Position numbers and translations under genes: made by a program | Assembly: GCF_001913155.1 (NCBI RefSeq) | Contig: NZ_CP018760.1 | Location: 248,001 to 312,000 of the forward strand | Direction: 5' to 3' | DNA from: Maribacter hydrothermalis | GTDB taxonomy: Bacteria > Bacteroidota > Bacteroidia > Flavobacteriales > Flavobacteriaceae | DNA: 64,000 nucleotides | Notes under the pieces: generated by a model | What the model saw: only the letters and a program-made list of their open reading frames with translations | What the model was told of the DNA's origin: nothing | Databases searched by the model: none | In this document: in pieces, positions 31,152 through 39,309 of the stretch | Layout of the letters: each line of letters starts with the position of its first letter | How positions within the stretch are numbered: position 1 is the stretch's first letter

Positions 31152-32570
31152 ATGTCACAAGATCAAGATAATTTTAGAGATTCCATTGGCACCATTAAAG
31201 AAGATGGCAAACGCGCATGGGTTTTTCCTAAAAAACCAAGTGGCAAATTTTACGAGTATCGTAAATATGTTAGCTATGCACTACTAACTTTCTTGATAGC
31301 AGCTCCATTTATAAAAATAAATGGCAATCAGTTTTTAATGTTCAATGTTCTTGAAAGGCGTTTTAACATCTTTGGTTTTCCATTTTATCCACAAGATTTT
31401 CACCTCTTTGTTATTTCTATGATTATTGGGGTTATTTTCATTGCCCTATTTACAGTAGCCTTTGGTCGTATTTTTTGTGGATGGATGTGCCCACAAACCA
31501 TTTTCTTAGAAATGGTTTTTCGCAGAATCGAATATTGGATAGACGGTGACCGTGGCGCACAAATGCGATTAGACCGCCAAGAATGGAATGCCGAAAAGAT
31601 TAGAAAACGTGTACTAAAATGGATTATCTTTTTTATCATCTCGTTTATAATAGCCAATGTATTCCTTGCTTATTTAATTGGTAGCGACCGCTTAATACAA
31701 TACGTTACCGATGGGCCTGCGCAACATGTAAGCACAATGGTATCCCTTTTAATATTCACAGGCGTTTTCTATTTCGTATTTGCTTGGTTTAGAGAACAGG
31801 TATGTATTATTGCCTGTCCCTACGGCCGAATGCAAGGGGTTTTATTGGATAATAAATCTATTGTAGTTGCATATGATTATAAAAGAGGAGAAGGAGAAAA
31901 CGGGAGAAAAAAATGGCGTAAGAATGAAGACCGTGAAGAACTTGGACATGGTGATTGTATTGACTGTAATCAATGTGTAAACGTATGCCCTACTGGTATT
32001 GACATAAGAAACGGAACACAATTAGAGTGTGTTAACTGTACTGCTTGTATTGACGAATGCGATACTATTATGGAGAAAGTAGATCTTCCAAAAGGGTTAA
32101 TACGCTATGCAAGTGAAAATGAGATAACAAAAAAAGAAAAATTCAAGTTTACACCGCGTTTAAAAGGGTATACTGCTGTGTTAGTTATATTAACTGGTGT
32201 ACTTATTGGCATGATGTTTTTACGAAACGACCTGGAAGCCAATATTTTAAGACTACCAGGCCAACTGTATGAGCATAAGGAAGGAAATATTATAAGTAAT
32301 GTGTACACCTATAAATTGTTGAACAAAACAACTAAAACCGTTGAGAATGTGCATTTTGAATTGATTTCTCCTAAAGGTGAAATTAAATTAGTACGTCACG
32401 AGAATTTTGATGTACAGCCCGAAGCTCTTGCAGAAGGTACCTTGTTTATCGAAATTAATGCTTCCGCATTAAGCGGTGATAAGAACAATCTAAAAATAGG
32501 AGTTTATAGTGATGAAAAGCTTATAGAAACTACAACGGCTAGGTTTTTGGCTCCACGGAGTTATAAATAG
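31152..32570 (+). CDS. ccoG: cbb3 accessory ferredoxin-like protein CcoG (RdxA/FixG)
   Basis: This 472-aa membrane protein reduces Cu2+ for cbb3 assembly. It has CGWMCPQTIFLE and CIIACPYGRMQG in the membrane part, then two [4Fe-4S] motifs in CIDCNQCVNVCP and CVNCTACIDEC (about residues 275-310). The C-terminal Ig-like periplasmic domain is present (about 370-472). Its length is usual for the family. It lies in the cco operon 47 bp after ccoP. Confidence 0.95.
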   Translation: MSQDQDNFRDSIGTIKEDGKRAWVFPKKPSGKFYEYRKYVSYALLTFLIAAPFIKINGNQFLMFNVLERRFNIFGFPFYPQDFHLFVISMIIGVIFIALFTVAFGRIFCGWMCPQTIFLEMVFRRIEYWIDGDRGAQMRLDRQEWNAEKIRKRVLKWIIFFIISFIIANVFLAYLIGSDRLIQYVTDGPAQHVSTMVSLLIFTGVFYFVFAWFREQVCIIACPYGRMQGVLLDNKSIVVAYDYKRGEGENGRKKWRKNEDREELGHGDCIDCNQCVNVCPTGIDIRNGTQLECVNCTACIDECDTIMEKVDLPKGLIRYASENEITKKEKFKFTPRLKGYTAVLVILTGVLIGMMFLRNDLEANILRLPGQLYEHKEGNIISNVYTYKLLNKTTKTVENVHFELISPKGEIKLVRHENFDVQPEALAEGTLFIEINASALSGDKNNLKIGVYSDEKLIETTTARFLAPRSYK

Positions 32571-32587
32571 AATTAAAAATAAAAATT

Positions 32588-33034
32588 ATGAAAATTAATT
32601 GGGGTACTGGTATCGTAATAGCTATTCTAGCCTTTATGGGTTTTATTCTATTTTTTGTGGTTACGATGACCACTAGCCATAATGCAAATCATGATTTGGT
32701 AACAGAAGAATATTATAAGGCTGAACTAGGATATCAAAAAGAGATTGATGCCGAGCAGAATGCACGTAGAGCAAAAGAACAAATTCAACTACAAAAAGTA
32801 ACTGATGGGTTATTGGTTATTTTTCCAAAAGGTTACGATAATACTAATATAACTGGTAATGTGTCCCTGTACAGACCATCTAATAAGCACTTGGATTTTA
32901 ACTTACCCATAGTTTTATCCGATTCACATTTGCTCATACCTGACAAACGTTTGTTAGATGGTCGTTGGGACATTAAAATTGCTTGGAAACATAACGGAAA
33001 AGAATTTCTACATAAAGAAAGTTTAACCTTTTAG
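32588..33034 (+). CDS. ccoH: FixH/CcoH-type cbb3 assembly protein
   Basis: This 148-aa protein has one N-terminal membrane anchor (MKINWGTGIVIAILAFMGFILFFV) and a periplasmic beta-sandwich, which is the FixH domain (about 35-145). It follows ccoG by 17 bp. Its role in oxidase assembly is known from the FixGHIS operon. Confidence 0.9.
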   Translation: MKINWGTGIVIAILAFMGFILFFVVTMTTSHNANHDLVTEEYYKAELGYQKEIDAEQNARRAKEQIQLQKVTDGLLVIFPKGYDNTNITGNVSLYRPSNKHLDFNLPIVLSDSHLLIPDKRLLDGRWDIKIAWKHNGKEFLHKESLTF

Positions 33035-33037
33035 TAT

Positions 33038-33742
33038 ATGCTACTATCTGCCTTCATATTAGGACTAATGGGAAGTTTGCACTGTGTTGGTATGTGTGGC
33101 CCTATTGCCTTTATGTTGCCGGTAGACCAAACTAATAACTACAAGAAATTCGGTCAAATATTTATTTATCATTTTGGTCGTTTAATGGCATATGGCATTA
33201 TAGGCTTACTATTTGGATTACTTGGAAAGGGACTCTCTGTTTTTGGAATACAACAAAAGCTTTCCATTGCCATTGGAGCCATAATGATTCTTATAGTTTT
33301 AATCCCATATAAAACGTTCAACAAGTATAATTTTTCAAAACCTATCTATAAAATCATATCAAAAGTTAAGAACCAATTGGGTAAAGAATTAAAGAAAAAA
33401 TCACCCGATACGTTTTTAACCATTGGTTTTTTAAACGGATTTTTGCCTTGTGGATTAGTCTATATGGCACTTTTTGGAGCAATTGCCATGGGGAATGCAG
33501 TGCAGGGTAGTTTATATATGGTTTTATTTGGATTAGGAACTATACCATTAATGACCACTGCTATCTATTTTAGCGGGCTATTAAAAGGTGGTATTCGTCA
33601 AAAAGTACAAAAAGCAATTCCTGTTTTTGTAGTGGCTATTGGCCTACTTTTTATTCTTAGAGGTCTAGGTCTAGGTATACCGTATGTTTCACCAGCACCA
33701 GTGGTTGAAATGGCGTCGAGCGTAATTGAATGCCATAATTAA
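33038..33742 (+). CDS. SafE/TauE-like membrane protein of the cbb3 locus
   Basis: This 234-aa protein has six to seven hydrophobic helices. The start LGLMGSLHCVGMCGPIAFML has a Cys/Met metal-binding motif, and the repeat half contains NGFLPCGLVYMALFG. This type is the cytochrome c biogenesis/sulfite-exporter-like family that regularly follows fixH in Bacteroidota, where a copper-handling role has been suggested. It starts 3 bp after ccoH. Confidence 0.85.
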   Translation: MLLSAFILGLMGSLHCVGMCGPIAFMLPVDQTNNYKKFGQIFIYHFGRLMAYGIIGLLFGLLGKGLSVFGIQQKLSIAIGAIMILIVLIPYKTFNKYNFSKPIYKIISKVKNQLGKELKKKSPDTFLTIGFLNGFLPCGLVYMALFGAIAMGNAVQGSLYMVLFGLGTIPLMTTAIYFSGLLKGGIRQKVQKAIPVFVVAIGLLFILRGLGLGIPYVSPAPVVEMASSVIECHN

Positions 33743-33768
33743 ATGCCAATACTAAAAACGAACTATTT

Positions 33769-34260
33769 ATGAAACCTTTACCAAACGAAATTGTACTTCG
33801 CCCTAGGTTTCAAATAGCTAGTTCCGAAAACAAAGAAACAGTTCTTCAAAAATTCGAAAACGTATCTGAGCCTCCATTTTTAGTAAATAGATTAGATGAC
33901 CATGTTTTTATAAAATTCAATGTAAAAAATAACCATTTTTGGTCACCACAACTACATTTAGAAATTGACGAAGTTGATGAGACTAATTGCCAAATTAATG
34001 CCATTTTTGGTCCCAACCCTACACTTTGGACTTTCTTTATGTTCATACATTTTGTTATAGCTACTCTTTTTATAATTATTGGAATTTGGGCATATACAAG
34101 TGCAGCATTAAACAAACCATATCATTTTCAGATGGGCTCAATGGTTGTGATTACAGTTTTATGGTTTGTACTTTATTTTTTAGGTAGAAGCGGCAAGAAA
34201 AAAGGAAAACCACAAATGCACCAATTGCATGGTTTTGCCATGAAAGTTCTTACAAAATAA
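33769..34260 (+). CDS. Hypothetical membrane protein downstream of the cco operon
   Basis: This 163-aa protein has an N-terminal soluble part (1-80) and two membrane helices (about 82-105 and 117-138). A Lys-rich loop and the tail KGKPQMHQLHGFAMKVLTK follow. I recognise no family. It is 26 bp after the SafE-like gene and may be the last gene of the cco operon. No metal-binding motif is obvious. Confidence 0.6.
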   Translation: MKPLPNEIVLRPRFQIASSENKETVLQKFENVSEPPFLVNRLDDHVFIKFNVKNNHFWSPQLHLEIDEVDETNCQINAIFGPNPTLWTFFMFIHFVIATLFIIIGIWAYTSAALNKPYHFQMGSMVVITVLWFVLYFLGRSGKKKGKPQMHQLHGFAMKVLTK

Positions 34261-34324
34261 TTTTTAATTCAAATAGCAGCTTTATTATATTTGACCGTCA
34301 AGCAAAAGCTTAAAGACCAATTAC

Positions 34325-35779
34325 ATGAAACGTATTTTATTAGTATCCCTCATTTTCAGCTTTTTATCTACAAATGTAATATTTGGACAAAAAAACCAAG
34401 AGGAACCTACGGGAACAAAAAATGTAGCTTATCAATGGGGTAAAATGGCCTTAGATGCTACAGCTTCTGATACCGAAAAATTTAAACCAAGACCCACAAT
34501 AACTTCTAGATATTTAGGATTAATATTCATCTCCATTTTTGACGCATGGTCTAGATTTGACGAAAATGCTATTCCCGTATTCATGAATAATGTTGATAGA
34601 AGACCTATAGGTGAGCAAATAGTATCGAATAAAGAAATTGCTATTAGCTACGCAGCATATGGCACTATGAAAGAGTATTATTATTCCGATACTGAAATGT
34701 TCAAGGAATTTATGATAGAATTAGGTCTTGACCCAGATAATAATTCACTAGACCCAACGACACCTGAAGGTATTGGTAATTTGGCAGCTAAAGCCACTAT
34801 TGAAGCTAGAAAAAGTGATGGCAGTAATCAATATGGTGATGTTGAAGGCTCTAACGGAAAAGCTTATTTTGACTACACCTATTATAGCCCTGTAAATTCT
34901 GCTGACGAAAACAATGACATTAACCGCTGGCAACCTAAATACTTCTCGGATGGCAATGGCGGGCAATATGCGCCCGGCTGTCTAACCCCATATTGGCAGA
35001 AAGTTACTCCAATTACAATGACTTCAGCTGACCAGTTTAGACCTGGCCCACCACCAATGTTTGGCTCGGAACAGTTAAAACTTGAAGTAAAAGAGGTTAT
35101 AGAATTACAGGCCAATCTTACAGGTGAGGAAATTGCTTTAGTTGAATTTATGAGAGATGGACCACAATCTGTACAACAAGCAGGACATTGGTTAAAATTC
35201 GCCCAAGATGTTTCTCGCAGGGATAATCACACTTTAGATCAAGATGTAAAAATGTATTTTTTAACTGAAATTACAGCTATGGATGCTTTTATAGCTTCAT
35301 GGGATTCTAAAATGTTCTACGATTATGCAAGACCGTATGCACTAGTTCATGAATACTACAAAGACAAAACTATAAAAGCGTGGGGCGGACCCAGCAAAGG
35401 AATCGTAGAAATGAAAGGTCAAGAATGGAGACCCTATTCTCCAGACATTTTCCTATGCCCTCCTTTTCCTAGTTATACTTCTGGACACAGTACTATAAGT
35501 GGAGGTTGTGCCGAAGTTCTACGTTTGTTTACAGGGGATGATTATTTTGGCGAATCTGTAGAATTGGTACCTGGCACATTAACTGAAGTAGATGCCGCTT
35601 ATTATGGAAAACCGATTACTATAAATTTCCCAACGTTTACTGAAGCCGCAAATATGGCAGGTATGTCTAGAGTTATGGGTGGTTACCATATACAGGCAGA
35701 TAATATTGCGGGACTGCAATTAGGTAGAGATGTGGCCGTACAAGCTTGGAAATTTTACAATGAACATTTAGGTAATTAA
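34325..35779 (+). CDS. PAP2/vanadium-dependent haloperoxidase-family enzyme
   Basis: This 484-aa exported protein (signal ending SFLSTNVIFGQ) has the three vanadate/phosphate motifs of the haloperoxidase-PAP2 superfamily: K-x6-RP in KMFYDYARP, then the SGH in PSYTSGHSTISGG, and SR-x5-H-x3-D in SRVMGGYHIQAD. In such enzymes the middle His is the acid-base residue. It may be a bromo/iodoperoxidase or a phosphatase; the fold alone does not decide. Marine flavobacteria commonly carry iodoperoxidases of this kind. No FNR-type site precedes it. Confidence 0.82.
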   Translation: MKRILLVSLIFSFLSTNVIFGQKNQEEPTGTKNVAYQWGKMALDATASDTEKFKPRPTITSRYLGLIFISIFDAWSRFDENAIPVFMNNVDRRPIGEQIVSNKEIAISYAAYGTMKEYYYSDTEMFKEFMIELGLDPDNNSLDPTTPEGIGNLAAKATIEARKSDGSNQYGDVEGSNGKAYFDYTYYSPVNSADENNDINRWQPKYFSDGNGGQYAPGCLTPYWQKVTPITMTSADQFRPGPPPMFGSEQLKLEVKEVIELQANLTGEEIALVEFMRDGPQSVQQAGHWLKFAQDVSRRDNHTLDQDVKMYFLTEITAMDAFIASWDSKMFYDYARPYALVHEYYKDKTIKAWGGPSKGIVEMKGQEWRPYSPDIFLCPPFPSYTSGHSTISGGCAEVLRLFTGDDYFGESVELVPGTLTEVDAAYYGKPITINFPTFTEAANMAGMSRVMGGYHIQADNIAGLQLGRDVAVQAWKFYNEHLGN

Positions 35780-35841
35780 AAAATCGAATATGAAGAAGGG
35801 ATTCGAATATGATTTCCTTTTTTATTCTATTTTTTAACGTA

Positions 35842-35884
35842 TGACAATACTCATATTTTAAAATTTCTTTCAAATAGATATTTG
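35842..35884 (+). promoter_or_regulatory. Weak FNR-type promoter of the globin gene
   Basis: TGAC-AATA-CTCA (35842-35853) has one intact half-site, and the second is imperfect. A -7-like GATATTTG (35877-35884) begins 29.5 bp from its centre, with one mismatch to TAnnTTTG. The predicted start leaves an 80-nt leader. The spacing is right but both elements are degenerate. Confidence 0.4.
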
Positions 35885-35969
35885 TATTATCATAAAGGTA
35901 TTTGGTTAAGTGTTGTTACGAGAAATACCTTATCTACATTGAATCTAGTAAAATCGTATTTTTGAACTG

Positions 35970-36359
35970 ATGAAAAAAGAAATTGAATCCCGAATTGATG
36001 TGCAATTGCTTGTACACTCATTCTATGATAGAATTAGAAAGGATGCAATACTTGGTCCAATATTCAATGAAATAATTTCTGATTGGGAAACCCATTTAGA
36101 GCTCCTGACAGATTTTTGGGAAACGCAACTTTTTCTAAAAAGAAAATACCTTGGTAATCCTGTAACTGCTCATCAAGAAGTTGATGATAGAACAAATGGA
36201 ACCATTACTACCGAGCATTTTGGCATGTGGCTAAACCACTGGTTTGCAACTATAGACGAGCTATTTGATGGGGAAGTTGCCTGGATAGCAAAAAACCGAG
36301 CGCAAAAAATGAGCACAATGCTTTTTATGCAAATGTATCAACATAGAAATAGAGCCTAG
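35970..36359 (+). CDS. Truncated hemoglobin, group III
   Basis: This 129-aa globin has the TrHbIII pattern: LVHSFYDRIRKDAILGPIFNEII, then DFWETQLFLKRKYLGNP, and the proximal His in LTTEHFGMWLNHWFATID-type segment (TTEHFGMWLNHW). The Trp residues common in group III are present. Its context, upstream of an Rrf2 regulator and RIC, suggests nitric oxide or oxygen handling. No signal peptide, so it is cytoplasmic. Confidence 0.88.
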   Translation: MKKEIESRIDVQLLVHSFYDRIRKDAILGPIFNEIISDWETHLELLTDFWETQLFLKRKYLGNPVTAHQEVDDRTNGTITTEHFGMWLNHWFATIDELFDGEVAWIAKNRAQKMSTMLFMQMYQHRNRA

Positions 36360-36388
36360 ATTATAATCATAACCCAATAAAAATTTAA

Positions 36389-36429
36389 TTCGGATAAACT
36401 TGTCTGAGTTTTAATAATTAGTATCTTTG
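36389..36429 (+). promoter_or_regulatory. Rrf2 operator-promoter of the rrf2 gene
   Basis: An imperfect inverted repeat, TTCGGATAA-AC-TTGTCTGAG at 36389-36408, overlaps the -33 TTG. The -7 box TATCTTTG (36422-36429) is a perfect TAnnTTTG, 19 bp after the TTG. Overlap with the -33 element is the position of a repressor. A closely related repeat precedes ric (36904-36923) and another lies at 48541-48560. Confidence 0.7.
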
Positions 36430-36452
36430 TACTACAAAATAAGGTGAATAAA

Positions 36453-36887
36453 ATGTTTTCAAAAGCATGTGAATACGGAATTAGGGCATCAACTTATATA
36501 GCATTAAGTTCGCTTGACGGTACTCGTGTGAGTTTAAAAGAAATTGCCGAAAAAATAGATTCGCCTGTTGCGTTTACAGCTAAAGTTCTACAGCAGCTCA
36601 CAAAAAACAGTATAATAAACTCTGTAAAAGGCGCCTCTGGCGGCTTTGAAATTGAAAAAGAAAATATTTCTAAAATTAAACTAGACCAAATCGTGTACGC
36701 TATAGATGGAAATAATGTATATGCGGGTTGTGGTCTTGGACTTAAACAGTGTAATGCTATTGAGCCATGCCCAGTTCATTATAAATTTGTACAAATACGA
36801 AGCGATTTAAAGAATATGCTTGAAAACACAAGCCTTTATGATATGACCATTGGTCTTGAAGAAGGACTCACCTATTTGAGGCGCTAA
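36453..36887 (+). CDS. Rrf2-family iron-sulfur transcription regulator (NsrR-like)
   Basis: This 144-aa winged-helix regulator opens MFSKACEYGIRASTYIAL, the standard Rrf2 start. It has the cluster motif C-x6-C-x5-C in CGLGLKQCNAIEPC. The ATG at 36453 is preferred because the GTG at 36444 lies where AAGGTG acts as ribosome binding site. Its position next to ric and the shared operator indicate an NO or Fe-S stress sensor, likely autoregulated. NsrR/IscR subtype cannot be decided by eye. Confidence 0.88.
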   Translation: MFSKACEYGIRASTYIALSSLDGTRVSLKEIAEKIDSPVAFTAKVLQQLTKNSIINSVKGASGGFEIEKENISKIKLDQIVYAIDGNNVYAGCGLGLKQCNAIEPCPVHYKFVQIRSDLKNMLENTSLYDMTIGLEEGLTYLRR

Positions 36888-36903
36888 AAAAATTTAATTT
36901 TAA

Positions 36904-36923
36904 TTAGGACAATTTTATCCGAA
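36904..36923 (+). promoter_or_regulatory. Rrf2 operator upstream of ric
   Basis: An imperfect 9-2-9 inverted repeat, TTAGGACAA-TT-TTATCCGAA, lies 26-45 bp upstream of the ric ATG. Read on the other strand it is almost identical to the operator of the rrf2 gene. Rrf2 is the obvious candidate ligand-responsive repressor. Confidence 0.7.
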
Positions 36924-36948
36924 TTATGTATAACTAAAATATAAAAAA

Positions 36949-37677
36949 ATGATACAAACAATTGGCGAAATAGTTGCTTTAGACTACCGGACAGCACAAG
37001 TTTTTAAAAACCATAAAATTGACTTTTGTTGTCGTGGCAATCGTTCCTTACAAGAAGTAGCACTAAAAAACAACCTAAATATAGAAACTCTTACGGCAGA
37101 ACTTAAAGCGGTAACCGAACAAAATACCGATGATATTATAGATTTTAAATCTTGGCCCTTAGACCTTTTAATAGATTATATAGAAAAAAAGCATCATAGA
37201 TATGTTGAAACACAGAGTATTATTTTAAATCAATATTTAGATAAGCTATCTCGGGTTCATGGCAATAATCATCCTGAACTATTTCAAATAAAAGAACTCT
37301 TTAATGCTTCTACCGGGGAATTGGCAATGCATATGAAAAAAGAAGAGTTAATACTATTCCCATTTATAAAAAAAATGGTAAAGGACAAACAAACCGGGCA
37401 AGATTTGAGTGAATCACATTTTGGTTCTGTTTCCAATCCTATAAGTACAATGATGGATGAACATGATAATGAAGGGGAACGTTTTAGAACAATCGCAAAA
37501 TTGACCAATGACTATATAGCTCCTGCAGATGCATGTTCTACCTACAAGGTTACCTACTCTTTATTACAAGAATTTGAAAATGATTTGCACCGCCATATTC
37601 ATCTAGAAAACAACATACTTTTTACAAAAGCCAAGGAATTAGAAAAGCAATTAACCTTAGTAAACAATCTCGGGTAA
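36949..37677 (+). CDS. ric: Iron-sulfur cluster repair di-iron protein RIC (YtfE/ScdA)
   Basis: This 242-aa protein repairs Fe-S clusters after nitrosative or oxidative damage. The N-terminal domain has VFKNHKIDFCCRGN (the ScdA-type Cys pair, about residue 27-28). The hemerythrin-like di-iron domain supplies His and Glu ligands in KKHHRYVET, HGNNHPEL, MHMKKEELIL, MDEHDNEG and HRHIHLENNILF. Its place after an Rrf2 gene, with its own copy of the operator, supports NO-responsive control. Confidence 0.93.
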   Translation: MIQTIGEIVALDYRTAQVFKNHKIDFCCRGNRSLQEVALKNNLNIETLTAELKAVTEQNTDDIIDFKSWPLDLLIDYIEKKHHRYVETQSIILNQYLDKLSRVHGNNHPELFQIKELFNASTGELAMHMKKEELILFPFIKKMVKDKQTGQDLSESHFGSVSNPISTMMDEHDNEGERFRTIAKLTNDYIAPADACSTYKVTYSLLQEFENDLHRHIHLENNILFTKAKELEKQLTLVNNLG

Positions 37678-37882
37678 GGCCCGCAAGGAATTGAATAGAA
37701 AATTCAGTTAAAATTTCGTTGCAAGATTGCTTACTTGGCAGGCGTCGGAGCATTTAAATCTTGATTATCAAGTAAAATTATAAATAGAACATATGTCTAT
37801 CGCTTAAAAGTTTAGGCTTTTTAAAAGAGCAAGTTCTAATTAATGTGGCAGATTTGCATGGCAAATTCCTCATAACAAAAAT

Positions 37883-37926
37883 TTACACGGTATCTCTTTC
37901 AGTATTTTAAAAATGATGCCGTGTAA
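37883..37926. terminator. Hairpin between ric and the 402-aa membrane protein
   Basis: Arms TTACACGGTATC (37883-37894) and GATGCCGTGTAA (37915-37926) pair over 12 positions with one U-G wobble in plus-strand RNA and a 20-nt loop. It lies in the 250-bp convergent gap. It may end ric transcription, although it is 206 bp past the stop. The rest of the gap shows no gene. Confidence 0.45.
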
Positions 37927-37928
37927 TA

Positions 37929-39137
37929 TTAATTTTTAAGCTTGCCCTTATTACTATTAATTAACATACTTAGAACTGCTACTAAAATAAGTAGACTTGC
38001 TACGGCTAAAACAAGATAATACGATGTAAATAAAGTAATTGATTGCCACGAAGTAATGCCTTTATAGAAAATAAGCACTTCGGTAAGTATAAAACCAAAA
38101 ATGTATACTAAATAGAGCTTTTTGTTTAAAATAAGTAATTGAAAATAATCTAGAAACAAGAATAAGCTAATGGTTACAACGCCTAAAAATGTTAAATGCA
38201 AATAGCCTATAGTAAAATCTAAATATAGTATAGCTAAATCTGCAAAATAAGGAGCTGAGCTTAATAATTGTAGTAGCATTTTAATAGCCCATAACAGTAC
38301 AATTACTTTAACAATACGCACATAAAAAGGAGAAAATATATTTTTAACCGAACACCAATGTTCTTTCATTAATTTTAACAAATCATAAAATGCCCAAAGT
38401 TGTAAGACAGCACCAACACCACCTAAAATATAATAGAAGATAGTTGGTTTTGTAAATAGAGTAGATAATAAAAAGGATAAAACAATTCCTAAATTCAATT
38501 TCCAAAAAAACTTTTTAAAATCGCTTTCTGGCATTAACATGCCCTGTTTTTCAAAAATGTAAAAAAGTATAGCAACAAGTGCCATAATCATCCATCCGTT
38601 ATAAATAAAATGGAGATAGAAATAAATTGCCATTCGGTACCAAATAGATGCCGCGCCAAGGGTATTCATTATACCTCCTAATGCCCATGGACCAATACTT
38701 GAAATGAGTAAATATACTATAGCAACTTTTGCACATTTAAGTGACTGTGTTGAGTAGTATTTAGCAGGGACATTCTTAAAAAAGAACCAAGAAAACCAAT
38801 AGGATGCAAATAAAAATAAGGTTGAAAAAACAATTGAAAATAAGGCATACCCTTGAAACGGAAAAGTCAATAACATGCCTATTATGGTTACTTGAGTGAA
38901 CCAAAAAATTTTAGAGTACTTAGTCTCAATATCCGATTTACTTAAATATAACTTATAAAGTAATGTTGTAAGACCCAAATAAACCCAACCTAATAAAGCT
39001 ACATGAGAGTGGGCATGAACTATAAATTTATAGGTAATCGGAATATCTAAAACCTTATAAAAACGAAGAATACAACCCAATGCCGCAGCAAAGACAAAAT
39101 ACAATAAAGCAGTTTTTGTATGTGTTTTTAAATTCAT
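37929..39137 (-). CDS. 12-TM membrane protein resembling heme-copper oxidase subunit I / NnrS
   Basis: This 402-aa protein has about 12 hydrophobic helices and no signal peptide. Histidines sit within membrane segments: HAHSHVALLGW (helix 2), YLHFIYNGW (helix 6) and GYLHLTFLG (helix 10). HxH followed by LGW resembles the CcoN/NorB metal-ligand region. It is not a full oxidase and lacks other standard motifs. Its neighbours (ric, nos) suggest a role in NO or heme-copper respiration. Family assignment is tentative. Confidence 0.55.
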   Translation of the reverse strand: MNLKTHTKTALLYFVFAAALGCILRFYKVLDIPITYKFIVHAHSHVALLGWVYLGLTTLLYKLYLSKSDIETKYSKIFWFTQVTIIGMLLTFPFQGYALFSIVFSTLFLFASYWFSWFFFKNVPAKYYSTQSLKCAKVAIVYLLISSIGPWALGGIMNTLGAASIWYRMAIYFYLHFIYNGWMIMALVAILFYIFEKQGMLMPESDFKKFFWKLNLGIVLSFLLSTLFTKPTIFYYILGGVGAVLQLWAFYDLLKLMKEHWCSVKNIFSPFYVRIVKVIVLLWAIKMLLQLLSSAPYFADLAILYLDFTIGYLHLTFLGVVTISLFLFLDYFQLLILNKKLYLVYIFGFILTEVLIFYKGITSWQSITLFTSYYLVLAVASLLILVAVLSMLINSNKGKLKN

Positions 39138-39246
39138 AATAGTTTAAATGCAAGATAGATAAATATGGCAATATAAATAGACTTAAAAAAAAGGTGAATT
39201 ACTGTTTATACAACTAATCAACGACATTTTAACAACCAATTAAACC

Positions 39247-39289
39247 TGATAAAAATCATGTTTTAACTGCCTTCGAAAACCCAATTTTG
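39247..39289 (+). promoter_or_regulatory. FNR-type promoter of the 619-aa gene
   Basis: TGAT-AAAA-ATCA (39247-39258, centre 39252.5) is followed by CAATTTTG at 39282-39289, one mismatch to TAnnTTTG, beginning 29.5 bp from the operator centre. The predicted start is 15-16 nt before the ATG at 39310. In the minus direction no -7 box is present, so only the plus-strand gene is served. Confidence 0.7.
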
Positions 39290-39309
39290 CACACTATGGA
39301 TTATGTTTA

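Noticed and set aside
36904-36949. FNR-type box upstream of ric
   Set aside because: No TGAY-N4-RTCA site was found there; the palindrome present is of the Rrf2 type, so FNR control of ric was not claimed.
37678-37760. Possible tRNA or small RNA after ric
   Set aside because: The stretch did not fold into a cloverleaf by eye and lacks a TTCRA-type arm, so no RNA gene is reported.
39138-39250. FNR box at 39247 serving the minus-strand membrane protein gene too
   Set aside because: At 29.5 bp in the minus direction (39216-39223) there is no TAnnTTTG-like sequence, so the bidirectional arrangement was rejected.
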